From the NCBI GenBank assembly GCA_002917775.1, contig KZ627152.1:591177-655176 (forward strand): a stretch of 64,000 nt of DNA, read 5' to 3'. A model generated the notes under the pieces. That model was not told the origin of the DNA. It saw nothing but the letters and a program-made list of their open reading frames with translations, and did not search any database. The position numbers were made by a program, and so were the translations under genes. Shown one piece after another: positions 26,508 to 37,893 of this stretch. The DNA comes from Glaciozyma antarctica PI12 (Eukaryota > Basidiomycota > Microbotryomycetes > Kriegeriales > Camptobasidiaceae). Position 1 is the first letter of the stretch, and each line of letters begins with the position of its first letter.

Positions 26508-29500
26508 ATGTCGAACCAGCAACAGCAACAGAACCCCTACAACCTCCCCGCCATGCCCCCTCTGCCCATCGCCGCACCACCACCGAACCCACGACCGCTG
26601 CGACAGATGCTGGCGAGGGGAGCAGCGTAAGAGCCTTCCTAACTCAAACCCCCGGAACACGAGCTGACGAACTCGTTCACGCTGCAGGTGCGACCTCTGC
26701 CGCTCTCGCAAGGTGCGTACATCCTTAAGAGCGTACAGACGTCGTGGAACCCAGCTAACCCGTTGGTGTTCAGGTCAAGTGCGACGGAGCGCGTCCGGTC
26801 TGCTCCCAGTGTACCAAGTCCGCCCGTGGCAACACCGCCGCCATCAACTGCGTCTACGAAGGAGGTGCCTCCGCGCGTTCAGGAGGACCCAAGAAGGCTA
26901 AGCCGAGCGTCACGGCCGACGGGGGAGGTGGAGCGGGGAAGCTGAAGCGCCCGAGGACGGAGCAGGGGAGTGATGACGAAGAGTACGGAACGCGAGCTTG
27001 GGCGGAGAATGAAGGAGGAGGAGTTGCGAGTGCTGGGATTAGTCCGCAGGAGAATGCCGAGGGAGCGGGGGAGAGGAAGAGGCAGGCGGGAGCGGGGGGA
27101 GGGCAGCGTGTCGAGGTCCTCGTCGACCGGATCAGTACGTTCCTTTCCTTCTTTAATCGTAGCTACCAGAGCACCAGCTGACGCACAGCACAGGTGAGCT
27201 CGAACGCCGACTCCGACTCCAAGCTCAGCCCGTCCCCGCCGAAGTCCACACCCACGTCCGCGCCTCCGCCTCCCCGCCCTTCTACCCCTCCTCGATGCCG
27301 ATGGAAGGCTCTCTCTCGCACGGCCGACGCAGCATGAGCTTCAGCGGGGAGGAACCGAGTTCCAAGGAGATCGCAGCGGCGTGGACGCCCGAGAGCAGCG
27401 TTCGGCGCACGCTCGCCGGAGAGCCGAGTGCGTACTCGAGCGCGTACGCTAGCTTCATCCCACCCCTCTCGCATCTCGGTGGAGGTGGAGGGTACGAGAA
27501 CGGCGACTTTTCGAGCGCGGCGCAGCAAGGTGGGAGGGCTCCTCAGGCGAACCCAGTGCCGACGACGTTTGCGAACGCGACGTTTGCGAACGGGAGCTCG
27601 TACCCGCCGCTCAACTATTCGGCGGGACTGGGACTCAATGGCGCGACGGGATCGATGGGGAACGCGTCGAGCTATCTCAACAACAGCAACGGTGGAGGAC
27701 CGCCGACGGGATACCAGCAGCCTTCGCCTCCGGACTACCAGCGCCAGTACCAGCCAGCCCCTCAGCAGCAGCAGCATCCTCAGCAACGTCAGAAGCAGCC
27801 TCAACAGCAGTATCAGCAACAGTACCAACCCCAGCCCGACTTTTACGCCAACCCCAAGCCCCTCCACCACCACAACGACGGGTTCAACTCGTCCTCCGAC
27901 ACTTCGCTCGCCGCCTCGCCCGACGAACCCCTCTCCCTCGACGCTTCGCTCCTCCAGCTCCTCTACCCCGCCTGGCCCTCCTCCCTCCCCCTCCCCGCAA
28001 CAGTCCACCACCTCGTCACGCTCTTCTTCAACCGTGCTCAGGTACGTCTCCTTCGCTCCTCCTCCCGGCGACGTGCTGACTTTGATCGACAGGTTCCCGC
28101 GTCGATGATCAACAAGGCTCGCTTGCTCGCTGCGCTGGATTTGCAGCCCGAGGACAGGGGATTCCCGAGCGTCGCGCTCCTGCATGCGATCTGCGCGTAC
28201 GCGAGCGTGCTCGTCAGCGCCGAGACGCTCGGCGAAGGGATGGGGAGGAAGTACTGGGAGAGCGAGAAGAGTCCCCGCGCTTACCACTACAAGTGCGTCC
28301 TTCCTCCTCCTCCTGGCTTGCGAATGTCCGACTGACGACTGTGAGCAGGTGCGCCCGAATCGCGATCGACAAAGGCGTCCTGAAGCCTGGAGGCAATCTC
28401 TTCCAAGTGCGCTCCTCCCCGCTCCTCCTGCCTACCGCAGCTAACCCCTTCGCAGGTCCTTCAAGCAACGATTCTCTGCTCCTACATCGCCTACCAATCC
28501 GCCGAATTCACCGAACTCTGGCTCCTCTCCGGTACCGCCACTCGCCTCTGCACTCCGCTCGGATTGAACCACCTCTCGCCCTGGAACTTTGGAGAACGGT
28601 CCGGGCGACCGAGCGGGAGGGACTGGCAGTCGAGGATCAGGCAGACGCCGAGTTCGATCACGCATTCGTTGTTGCCGGCGCCGAGGGACGTAGAGGAGAA
28701 CTATGAGCGCGCGGCGACGTTTTGGGCGGCGTTCTCGATTGATAGGCATGCGAGTGCTTCGACTGGTGCGTCAGCTTTCCTTTTGGTGGAGAGGTGGGCT
28801 GAACTGATGGCTTTTGGTTGAGCAGACTGGTCGACGTCGATTGATGAGCGTGCGTTGGTTGTCGGAGCCGTGTGAGAGGAGCTTACTGACGCCCCCGTTT
28901 CGCAGTCGATATTAGCACTCATCTTCCCTCCGTCTCCGCTGCCCCCGTACGTAGACCCCTCCATCTCCGCCGACCTCGCTCACCTCTACGCAGATCTCCT
29001 CCATATCGCTCCGGTCCCCGACCTTCCTTCAAGAAGTCGCTACCCCCACTGGCTCGCTGGGACTCTACGTCAAGGCTGTCGTTCTCCTCGGTCGTGTCGT
29101 CAACTTCCTGCAGCGTGCGTTTCTTGTCCTCCATACGCAGCTCGTGACTTACGCTTTCGTACACAGGTCTGCCTCGATATGAGAGGCTTCCCGAGGGGCA
29201 GTCGGTTGGTTCCATGTGCCACATGACGACCTCTTCGTGCGTTCTCCCCTCCGTTATCCTTTCGCCCATGTCGCTCATTGCCGTTGATACAGGACCGAGT
29301 TCATCGAGCTCGATTTCGCTCTCAGCAAGTTCCGCGCGACGACTTCGGCGGACTTCTTCAATGCTGGCAGCTCAATCGACGGTCACCTCGCTTCGGCTTA
29401 CGCCATCCCTCACGCGTAAGTCCTTCCCCGTCGATCAGCGCGCAGAGGCTGACCGCATCCCACTCAGCGCGTCCATCCTCCTCCACGAGCCGTTTTGCGA

Positions 29501-29982
29501 CAAGTCGGACCGCAGCCCCACGTCCTCTATCGCGCGATGCCTCACCTCGGCCAAATGCGTCGTTAACTCGACCTACGTCCTCTACCAATCCTCCAACGAC
29601 CTCTGCGGTATCGACCCGTTCGTTCCGCCTCCTCCACTCTCGCCGCTCTCACTAACCCGCCTCGCAGCTTCCTCCCTTACTGCTGGTCCGTCGTCGGACG
29701 TGCGCTCGTGCGCGATCACGCGGTCAAGATGTACTGGGGCGACGTCCAGTCGGCTCAGTTCTCCCGCCAGCTCGCTGAGCATTGCCTGTCGTTCTCGGCG
29801 AGGTGTAACAAGGTTCCTGGGGTGCTCATCGGAGGTTCGTCCCCTTCCTTTCGCTTTTTTATTGAGGCTTAGACTGACGTGGTTGCGCAGAGGTCATGTC
29901 GAAGGCGCTTAGGAGACTGTTGGACGACCCGGATCAGCTGTTGCCGTCCTCGGGGTCGGATATGACGTGCCCTGACTACTGA
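26508..29982 (+). CDS. Zn2Cys6 fungal-specific transcription factor
   Basis: Nuclear binuclear-zinc-cluster regulator, target pathway unknown. Fifteen exons: 26508-26626, 26688-26712, 26774-27134, 27194-28041, 28093-28292, 28349-28406, 28456-28765, 28826-28849, 28906-28946, 28994-29114, 29167-29236, 29293-29415, 29468-29617, 29668-29834, 29891-29982; 902 residues. The zinc cluster is split by two introns: CDLCRSRKVKCDGARPVCSQC, then NCVYEGG. A short coiled-coil-like segment (SELERRLRLQAQ) follows, then a long Gln-rich region around residues 350-430. The C-terminal half is the fungal_trans middle homology region (ATILCSYIAYQSAEFTELWL, ATRLCTPLGLNHLSP, AATFWAAFSIDRHAS). Two exons are only 24 and 25 nt, so automated gene models may miss them. 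Confidence 0.9.
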
Positions 29983-30608
29983 GACTCGCTTTGAGATCAT
30001 CGTTGTATACCTTCCCTTGTTCGCACCGCTTGTACTCGATATTTGCTTGTACTTCAAGGGCTTCGTCGTGATTCGAGGAAGGAGGCGTCGAGAGGAAGGC
30101 AGACAGACCTGAGAAGGAGTCGCTGGCTCTTCCACGGAAACGACCGAGGGACTTGAGAGCATACTGAGGGCAGGACTCCACGGCGGTCCTCAAAGCAGTA
30201 AAAAGGCCGCGCCAGGCGAGCGGAAGAGGACTCGTGCGAAGGGGCGTTCTCCCTCTCGCCGACCTCCACTCCTGCTCGAGAGTCGTTTCGCTACTGCTCC
30301 CTAAAACTGGCCGATTGTGAGGAGGGTGCAGAGCAATCAGGATGAATGGCAGGGCAACTGGGGCGAGGAGGGGGAGCGAGCGAGGTAGCGAGGTCTGAGG
30401 AAGAGTAGGCAGGGGAAGTGGGAAGGAAGGCGGAGGTGGGAAGAGGTACAGAATCTACTACGTTTGAAAGCAACAAATATGGGAAAGGAACAGAGGTGAT
30501 AGATATGATATGAGGTGGATGAAGGCTGCGAAGCTGTGAAGGGAGAACGAATCAGCGCCAGTGTCTTCCCCGTTTCGCTCCGCCGCATTTCCGAGGACTC
30601 ACCTCGAC
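29983..30608. other. Convergent intergenic region
   Basis: Lies between the stop codons of the Zn2Cys6 factor (plus) and the RGS protein (minus). It should hold both 3' UTRs; no gene is supported. Confidence 0.55.
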
Positions 30609-32147
30609 CTAGTTATTAGGAACAGCCATCAGTACGGCTCCGACCGTAGCCATCGTAAAAATCCCGCAAGCGAGGCCAAAGACCGTGATCTTCCATTCCG
30701 CCCTCGCGACGTCGGGACTGAAGACCTGGCAAACCGGACCCCAGACAGGCGCTGACGACGCCAGACCTGCGTTACGCGCCGACTCTGCCGAGTACGAAGG
30801 TGGTCGCGAGGAAGTGGGAGTTGCAGGAGTCGAGGGGAGTGCCTCGCTACCGAAGTAGGCTGCTTCGTCCTTCTCCCAGGGGTAGGGGTTCGAGGAAGTG
30901 GCGGTGTGGAAAGATTCGTCCTTGTCGTCTTCGCCGTAGGAAGATTCTTCGTCGAGCGAGCCGATAGAATGGGGTGTCGAAGGGCAGGAGAGAGGGACGA
31001 GGGAGCCTGAGGTGAAGGTTGGCGAAGCGAGTTCCCAGGGAAGGAGTTGACGATCCTCTCCGCTTTGAAGGAGACGTGTCAGGATGGTTCGGAGGGAGAA
31101 GGAGAAGAACGTGCAGAAGCCAAATAACGGCGCAAATCCTCTTCAAAGCCATCGCAGAAATCATGGCGCCAAGGCAGAGAAATGGAAGGCCGATGGCACG
31201 CCAGGCGCGAGCGTGAGAGCCGCTGTGAGTAGAGTGGAGTCAGTCAACTACAAAAGTCGCAAACAGACGAAGGAGACGCACAAAATTCCAACGAAAAAGG
31301 GAACGAGGCCGAGGAGGAAGACGGCGACTCCGAGTGAGAAGCAGAAGACCAGCCTACGAGGACCAGCGTTCGCCACCGCTCCTCGAGCATGCGCAGCGAG
31401 GCTGCGGTTGAGCGAATGTTCGACGATTCCTCGCGCCTCCTCGAAGTGCGCGGGATCCCCAGATTGGCCGGCGGAGACCAGGGTCTTGGAACGCGTAGTG
31501 GCGGAGAGGTTGAGCTCGAGTGGACCGTTCGTCGCGAAAAAGGCGTCGAGGCCTCGGCGGAGAGAAGAGGAGAGGTGGGCGGGGAGGTGGGTGGCGATTC
31601 GTGGGGCCGAAGGATCGGTGTTGTCGCTCGGGGGAGGGGCGAGTTTGGGAATCGAGTTGTCCTTGAGGTAGGCGTTGTACTCCTTCTCGTACTCGTTGAG
31701 CCCTACACGCGAAGATGTGCGTCAGTCCGAACCCTACGCTTACCTGTCGAAGGTGCTCACAAAGGGTGAAGTAGAGGTTCTCAGCCGAGTATTCTCGGAA
31801 GACGAGGTGCCCCTAAGTAAAGCTGAGTGTCAGTAGAGAAATACGAAGAGCTAAACAAGACCGCGCACCTCGAAATCCTTGAGAGATAACGGCGAGAGAT
31901 GCTTGTTCGCAATCACGTCGGCGAGCTTGATCTCTCCCAAAGGAGTGCTGGCAAAGCTGCGTACAGATCCAACCATCCCTGTCGCCTTGGGCGGTGAGAG
32001 GAGACGCTTGGGAACTTTGAGGAGGTTGAGGAGCGGGAACTGGGTGGGGTTGCGACGGGGTCGGAGGCCAGCGGGAGCTCGCTGAGACCGGCGCTTGTTC
32101 GTCCTCTGCGCGGCACGATCGGGGGAAAGGGTGGCGTTGTCGTTCAT
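30609..32147 (-). CDS. RGS-domain membrane protein, Rax1-like
   Basis: Minus-strand exons 31869-32147, 31761-31812, 31282-31702, 31111-31222, 30609-31055; 436 residues. An RGS-like fold is seen around residues 75-200 (FEGHLVFREYSAENLYFTLWLNEYEKEYN). The C-terminal half carries hydrophobic segments: RRLVFCFSLGVAVFLLGLVPFFVG, the GLPFLCLGAMISAMALKRICAVIWLL segment followed by DRQLLPWEL, and a final ITVFGLACGIFTMATVGAVLMAV. This combination matches yeast Rax1, a plasma-membrane RGS-fold protein of bipolar bud-site memory; the role is a family inference. Intron 4 appears to use the second AG after the branch site (…CGGAGAG|GAT), because only this keeps the conserved RQLxPWE in frame. Confidence 0.75.
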
Positions 32148-33129
32148 GGCTGTGAAGGTGGAGAACGGGAGAGAAAGCAGAAGACGAAAGGCTTCGCGCA
32201 ACGCCTCGGAGAGCGCTATCAAGATCAACGTGTCTCATAAACGCGCTGGCGAGATTGGCGGGCAGACCGGATCGTGAGTGTCCATTGCTCTCTATTCCCG
32301 CCTTTGGATCCTCCGCACGTCGCTCAGGCACGGTGTGTCAAAGAGATTGCGAAGCGTGTCCTCCCCGACCACAATCACCGCAGTCGAGGTCTCTCGCTCG
32401 CGTTGGAGACGAGAGAGAGGACCTGCCAGCGAGCAAGCGCGACCAAGCATCCTTCCTCCTCGAACAAAATTATTGTAATTACTGATTAGGCGCGATTAGC
32501 GGGGTCGAATTAGCACCAACTGAACCTAGATTGCATGCGTCTTCGGTAACGAAAACTTGGCTTTGCGGCAATGTGACCAGGCCCTCACCAGGCCCGGCTC
32601 CTGCAGGCTCCTGCAAGCTCCTGCACTCCTGGAAGGTGGAGGAGGGCTTGGGGGGGCTTGCTGAGCGACTTGGAGCCTTTTGTGAGCGCACGCGTGAGTG
32701 CGGAACGAGAGCCAGTGCTGGTGGAGAACAGCGAAGCGTTAACAGGCGAGGGTGAGAGCCTGGCACGTTAGACTTGTGGGGTCGCCAGGGTTGCTTTCCG
32801 AAGCGAAGCACCACGCACTGGTGCACGGAGGGAAAAGATTAAGCTCGGAGCGGAGCGCGAAATTTGTCGTGGCGCATCCCTGCGGACAACGTGCAGCTCC
32901 CCAGGCTCATGGCTGTGGATTGAAGCAGTCCAGACAGGCCCAGCGCAGACTGAAAGCGGGGGATGCAGAGAGAGTTGGAGCAAGCGTAGCTGGAGATCCA
33001 AAGCAGGGCGGGGCGGACGGAGCAGGGTGGACTGAGCAGAAGTTTGCGAACTGCCACCGGCGAGGACGGCGTCGTAAGTCGGCTGTCAGCAGCTAGAAAC
33101 TAGAAACAGGAGTAGGATTGCAGTGTGAT
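32148..33129. other. Intergenic, about 1 kb, with a small tandem repeat
   Basis: Upstream of the RGS gene and downstream of the ribosome recycling factor. No gene is supported on either strand. Contains a three-copy 10-bp repeat at 32596-32625. Confidence 0.5.
32596..32625 (+). repeat. 10-bp direct repeat, three copies
   Basis: GGCTCCTGCA at 32596-32605 and 32606-32615, then AGCTCCTGCA at 32616-32625. Noncoding context. Confidence 0.85.
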
Positions 33130-34198
33130 TTATTCGTCCATGAGCCTGCGAAATACCTTCGGTCAGCACCAGGCGAGAACAGCGTCGCAAGGTCGGGACT
33201 TACACTTTCTTCGCCTTCTCAAAGATCGCATCCACCTCATCCGTCCGCTTCTTCGTCGAAGCATCAAGCTGCACCACATTCCAACTCAGCTCTTCGCTCT
33301 CGCCAATCCACCCGAACGGAACCCACCTTCTTGACCTCGCTCCTTCCCTCATCCTTCCCAATCGCCTTGCCATCAACATCCGCCTTGATCTCCTTCTGTC
33401 CCTTCCCTCGTGTAGCCCTAACGGAGACCCGTGCGTGCTCGCACAGCTCCGAGGCTTGCTTGACGAGAGCTTGTCGCTTGTCCCAGTCGGGACGAGGAAT
33501 CGGGACGCGGAGGGTAGTCGCGGAGACGTGCTGCGGGGCGAGGGAGAGGGGAGAGACGTAGAGGGCGTGCGAGACGGCCTTGAGAGACTGCGAGAAGCAG
33601 GCTTAGGGGATGAATGAGACGGAGGGCGAGAGACGCACGGATTCTTCGTAGACTGTCACGACGAGGTCCTTGCCATCCTTGACGGAGACGGTCGCGAACT
33701 CGGCGAGAGGGTGGCGCTTCCCCTCGACTTCGACCTTGATGCTGTCAAGCAGATCTATAAAGCAAGCAAGCTGGCATCACCTCCGTCACGTCCCTTCGAC
33801 CACGAGCAGTCCCACTCACCAGGCGAGACTCGTCCAACCCTCCCCACCACCGTCTTGAGCCCCACCCGCAGACGATCCACCGCGTCCTCCATAGTCTTCT
33901 CCAGCGCCTTGAGATCAAACGTAACCCCCTCCTCCGCGACCTCCTCCTCCTCGACGAACTTCCCCTTGCCCTTCTTGACACCCTTGCCCTTGGGTTGAAC
34001 AACCTCTTCCTCCTCCTCTACGACCGCGGCGCCGCGCTTTCCCTTGCTCTTCTTGGCGGCATACGAGCGGGAGAGGAACGGGTGAGGCTGCGCGGGGAGA
34101 GAGAGGGCGAACGCGGGGCGGCAGCTGCAGGCGAGTCGAGATACCGTGCGCAGGCTGGAGCGGGTGGCTGGGAGGAGAGAGCGTAGGCTGAGTGACAT
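33130..34198 (-). CDS. RRF1: mitochondrial ribosome recycling factor
   Basis: Releases mitochondrial ribosomes after termination. Minus-strand exons 33820-34198, 33639-33754, 33327-33587, 33204-33268 and 33130-33145; 278 residues. The N-terminus is an Arg/Ser-rich presequence without acidic residues (MSLSLRSLLPATRSSLRTVS), followed by a charged linker. The RRF fold begins near FDLKALEKTMEDAVDRLR, continues with VTVYEESSLKAVSHALYVSPLS, RVPIPRPDWDKRQALVKQ and RVSVRATRGKGQKEIKADVDG, and ends with the long helix KRTDEVDAIFEKAKK. The last exon is only 16 nt. Upstream it is divergent from the first F-box-like gene. Confidence 0.93.
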
Positions 34199-34592
34199 GC
34201 TGGACTTGTCGGCGTGGGAGGAGAGGAAGAGCGCGGCGAGCGGCGCGGAGGTCTTCCTCTTCCCAAACGCTCTCGAGGGTTCGTCTTCTGCTCCTGGACT
34301 CGTGCGGTTGTTCAAGGTGAGAAGGTGGACCTTCCGGAGATGTGGGGCGTTCAGTTGCTCTCAGCCTCGCCCGGGGTCAGGCTGGTGGTTCTCGACGACT
34401 CGCTCGAGCTGGTGCGTCGGCGGCGGGGGGACGCGCTTGAGGGATCCGAGGTAGACTGCAGAAGTTGCAGAAGAGCTGTGTGCTGACCCGCGTGCTCTTT
34501 CTTTCGTCGCAGCAGTCACCCGTCTCGCATCCACCACGTCCGAGTCCCCTCCCTTCGTCACCTCTCCCGCGCCCGCTTTTCGACCACCCGAC
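34199..34592. promoter_or_regulatory. divergent promoter region
   Basis: 394 bp between the starts of the mitochondrial recycling factor (minus) and the F-box-like gene (plus). No further gene is seen. A CTGAC and AG pattern near 34485-34520 may be part of a leader intron. Confidence 0.4.
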
Positions 34593-35919
34593 ATGGACGA
34601 ACCCCCTCCTACAGCGTCCTTCACCTCCCTCCCACTCGAGCTCAAGGCCTATATCGTCAAGCTCGCTCGAGAGCAGGGCGAAGCGTACAAGCTGCGAGGC
34701 AGAGTCGCATTGCCTGTGGAGCAGAAGGTCAACGCGTTGCGGATGCCTGACTGGTACGGGAGGAGTGCGAATGCGTTGTTCATGGCCGACAAGGAGCTGA
34801 GCGCGCTAGTGGCGGTGCACCTGTTCGAGGTGAGCAGTCGCGACCTGGCCTCGAAGTTGTGCACCGCTGACAACGATGGCCAGACGCTCGATGCTGCTCG
34901 CTTCTACGACTGCCCGCTCAAGTACAAGATCCTACATGTGTACTCGACTCACGTCCGTGAAGTCCACCTCAACTGCAACGACGAGGAAGGTCTGAGCTAC
35001 ATCCTCGCCGTCCTCACACCCGTCAACTTTCCTCAACTTGCTCGACTCAGCACCACCCAGAACGCCATCGACATCATCCTCATGAAACCCAACATCCCTT
35101 CCGACATCGCGGACAACCCGTCCGCCCCCCAACGCCTTCATGCGATCAGCTTTCCGAGCAATGGCCGCGCGCATCGAGTTGCTCAAGCTGTGCGGAGACG
35201 AGCCTCTCCTCGATAACGCCTGGAGGAAGATCGAATGGCCTTTCGCTGCGAGTCTTCGTACTCTCGAAATCGACACGCCTCGCCTCAGCAGCGCCGAGAT
35301 GGATCTCGTCGCCAAGTTCGCTCCCAACCTCAGGAACCTTGCGATCAAGTTCCGTAGATTCGACACCGCCCTCCCTCCTTTCGACCAGCCGAAGAGCGAT
35401 CGTCGTTTCCCTCGGCTCGAAACTTTACGACTTCACCTGTCCCTCCTCCACAACCGCAACAGCCGTCTCCAGTCCCTCTTTTCGCCCTTTCGCGGCTCCC
35501 CCTTCCACTCCCTTCACCTCATTTCCTGCGTTCCCGTCTCGCTCGACCTCCAATCTCCCCTCCGCCACCTCCTCCTTTCTCCCAAATCCACCCTCGCCAC
35601 CTTCACCTACAACCCCTCCTACACTGGCGACGTCGACTCTTCTTTCGTAACTCCCTTCGCCGACATCTGCGAACGAGTGGGGATCAACTTCCTTGTCGAG
35701 CGAGGTCAAGAGTACGACCACGACAGCAACGTGCGCCAAGATCCTCCAGTTCGGGCGCTTCTCGAGGTGGACGACTCGCTCGCGGAGGTTAGGACGGTGA
35801 TGCGATTCGTGGAGCAGAGGGTGGAGGGGCTGGAGAGGTCGAGGGACGGCGTGGGAGCGTGTGAGCTGTTGGTGCGGGCGGAGGGGCTGAGGATGCTCGG
35901 GTTGGCGTGGAGAGATTAG
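34593..35919 (+). CDS. F-box-like protein with leucine-rich C-terminal region (copy 1), frameshift in a C6 run
   Basis: Exons 34593-34829 and 34884-35919. The N-terminus (FTSLPLELKAYIVKLAREQ) looks like a degenerate F-box, followed by the conserved block MPDWYGRSANALFMADKELSAL. After the intron comes a long Leu-rich region that could form repeats, ending AEGLRMLGLAWRD. F-box proteins are usually substrate adaptors of SCF ubiquitin ligases; the substrate is unknown. The frame is interrupted at the six-C run 35125-35130: upstream residues end DNPSA and downstream sequence resumes NAFMRSAFRAMAARIELL, matching the paralogue at 39.4-41.3 kb (NSYMRSAFRGLASHIKSL). One base fewer makes the exons total 1272 nt, a multiple of three. 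Could be a pseudogene or a homopolymer error. Confidence 0.6.
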
Positions 35920-36484
35920 GAGTGCGGGAGTGAAGGGGCTGGAATTGATGCGAAGATGGAGGGAGTTTGAGCTGCTCGACGAGTGGAAGCAGTTCAGCGA
36001 GCGAGAGCAGAGAGCAGCGAGAGCGAGAGTGAGCAGGCATGGTTTCGCAACGCGATTCAGCATCGCTCCGAGTGCTTCTGAAGTCGAACTCACCGAGTAC
36101 GAGCGCGCTCCAAAGCAGAACGGCAGACCATATCCATGCTCGAACCTTGCGGTCGCGGCACCTGGAGTCCGCGAATGAGACCGACACGCCAGTCTTCGCC
36201 GCCCTGAATGACTTCGGGAGGAGGGACGAAGGGAGGGCCGCAGAATGGCTGAGGAGATACGTTGGCTTGATGGAATGCGTCACTCGCATCTGCGTCACTC
36301 GCATTAGCGAGCGAGAAGTGGGAGAGAGAGCGAGGAGCGCACCGAGCTTGAAAGGGATTCCAGACTTGACTTGATCGCGCGTCTTGTGGCCGATGAACGT
36401 GACGAGCAGCAGAACAGGAATCCTGTGCATATGCATTCCCTTGGGCGGTCGTGCTTCCTTCGCGCCCGGTTCGAGGAACTGGGC
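35920..36484. other. Intergenic
   Basis: Between the stops of F-box-like copy 1 (plus) and the truncated MYND gene (minus). No supported gene. Confidence 0.5.
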
Positions 36485-37104
36485 CTAAGTCTCGCGCATT
36501 CCTTCTTGCGAAGTCAAGTGAGCGTACTTGGCGCCGTCGGTTGTACCGTAGAGCGTGATGAGCCTCTGGTGCGGAACGAGTTCGGCGGCGGCGAGGCGGA
36601 ATTTCTCGCGCGTCGTGCGGCCGTCGGGAATGAAGTCGAATTCGAGAGTGAGAACGTGCGTGTGGTGGATGTGCTGAGAAGAGGGGCGGTCGAGGCGGTA
36701 GGCGAGCATGATGGCCAGCATGATTTCCCCTTCAATCGTGTTGTCGAGCGAGGTGAATTCGAGCCCGACCAACGCGCGGTTCGGAGCTGCCATCGAGTCC
36801 AATTCGAGCCCTTGTTGACGCTCGGAGCGGACCGCGCAGCCGCGACTGTGCTGCTTCCAGTATTCCACCTCTGCGTCCAATCTCAGCACAGGATGAAGCG
36901 GAGAAGCTTGAAGTAACGCACTGTGAGCTCGACTGCAGTACCAAGTCATCTTGCATTTGCCACAGCGAAGGAGCGCAGGGCACGGAGCTCCGGTTGGGAG
37001 AGGCTCTCCAGCTGCAAGCTTGTCAGCTCGGCCTAGCCTCACAGCACTCTTCAGGAGACTCACCTCGTAGTAGACAAGTCGACAGAGCACAGTAACGACT
37101 CCAA
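36485..37104 (-). pseudogene. MYND-finger protein, 5'-truncated at a C run
   Basis: Minus-strand coding pieces: 37064 to about 37104, 36922-37011 and 36485-36870. Splicing assembles a MYND finger: RYCALSTCLLR, then RCGKCKMTWYCSRAH and, across the second intron, KVEYWKQHSRGC. The following ~125 residues (LVGLEFTSLDNTIEGEIML, TLEFDFIPDGRTTREKFRL) end at 36485. No start codon exists: going upstream, the exon runs straight into the ~19-base C run at 37105. It is therefore a truncated gene or one cut by an assembly join. The finger differs from the 6.7-kb MYND protein. The intact protein would probably act as a protein-interaction factor. Confidence 0.6.
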
Positions 37105-37123
37105 CCCCCCCCCCCCCCCCCCC
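37105..37123. repeat. long C homopolymer run
   Basis: About nineteen consecutive C residues, the longest single-base run in the window. It separates two partial genes that both lack their 5' ends, on opposite strands. Confidence 0.85.
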
Positions 37124-37181
37124 GACGCACGGGTCGCGGCTGAAGGCCTAGCTCGGCGATGCTGTAGCTTCGGGTCCCAGG

Positions 37182-37752
37182 ACCGCCAACGTCCTCCGCA
37201 CCGCCGTCGCCGTCTTCGGAACTCTCTGCCCTACGGCAGTCTCCGCTGGAACGGCCGAGAGTTTGAGGGTCCTGCTCTGCTCGGAGGGGTTGGAGTGGAG
37301 CAAGAAGGACGAGGCGATCTTGGGCTCGAGCGGGGAGGTGGACGGGGAGAACGCGGGGAGGAAGAAGAGGAGGAGGACGGACGGGGATTAGGAGGCACGT
37401 GTTTTTTTGGTGGGATTCGCGAGAGCAAGCTGAAGCGGGACTTGTCGTCGCAGATTCAGGAGCTGGCCCAGTGGGAGTTCTCGAAGGCCGAGAAGAAGAT
37501 GGGGCACACGATCACGCAGTACCGCTTCTCGAGTACGTCCTTCTCCTCCCTCTTTCCTCCCTCTCTTCCCGCTCCCGCGTAGCGACCTCGCTAACTCCCC
37601 GCGCAGCGGTCTGGACCAAGTACAAAGCCTCCTACTACGGTCTCCAAGAGCGCAAGTACGGGTGCGGCTGGAACATCACGCGCTGGCCCGCCTCGGTTCA
37701 AGCGAGGGAGAAGATGGAGTTTGGCGGCGGGTCCGACGGGTTCGATGAATGA
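37182..37752 (+). pseudogene. unidentified gene remnant, 5' end missing
   Basis: Immediately right of the C run. A first frame (from about 37182) encodes VLRTAVAVFGTLCPTAVSAG and SEGLEWSKKDEAIL and stops at 37389-37391. A different frame then encodes SKLKRDLSSQIQELAQWEFS and GHTITQYRFS, followed by a good 74-nt intron (37533-37606) and VWTKYKASYYGLQERKYG and GWNITRWP, ending at 37752. The second part looks genuinely coding. No start codon, and the two frames are not linked by an obvious intron. No family is recognised. Confidence 0.45.
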
Positions 37753-37893
37753 GTGTGCGAGCGTGTGAGAGGTTTCGTTGCTTGCAATATCGTTCGTGCT
37801 TTGAGCTTTCTACGACGATAGTGGGAGAGCAGAGGAGAGAAGCGTGAAGAGCTTCACGATCGTTGGTACTGCATTTCCGTTCTTGCGAGATTC

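Noticed and set aside
27163-28287. 374-codon minus-strand frame
   Set aside because: Antisense of the Gln-rich region of the Zn2Cys6 factor.
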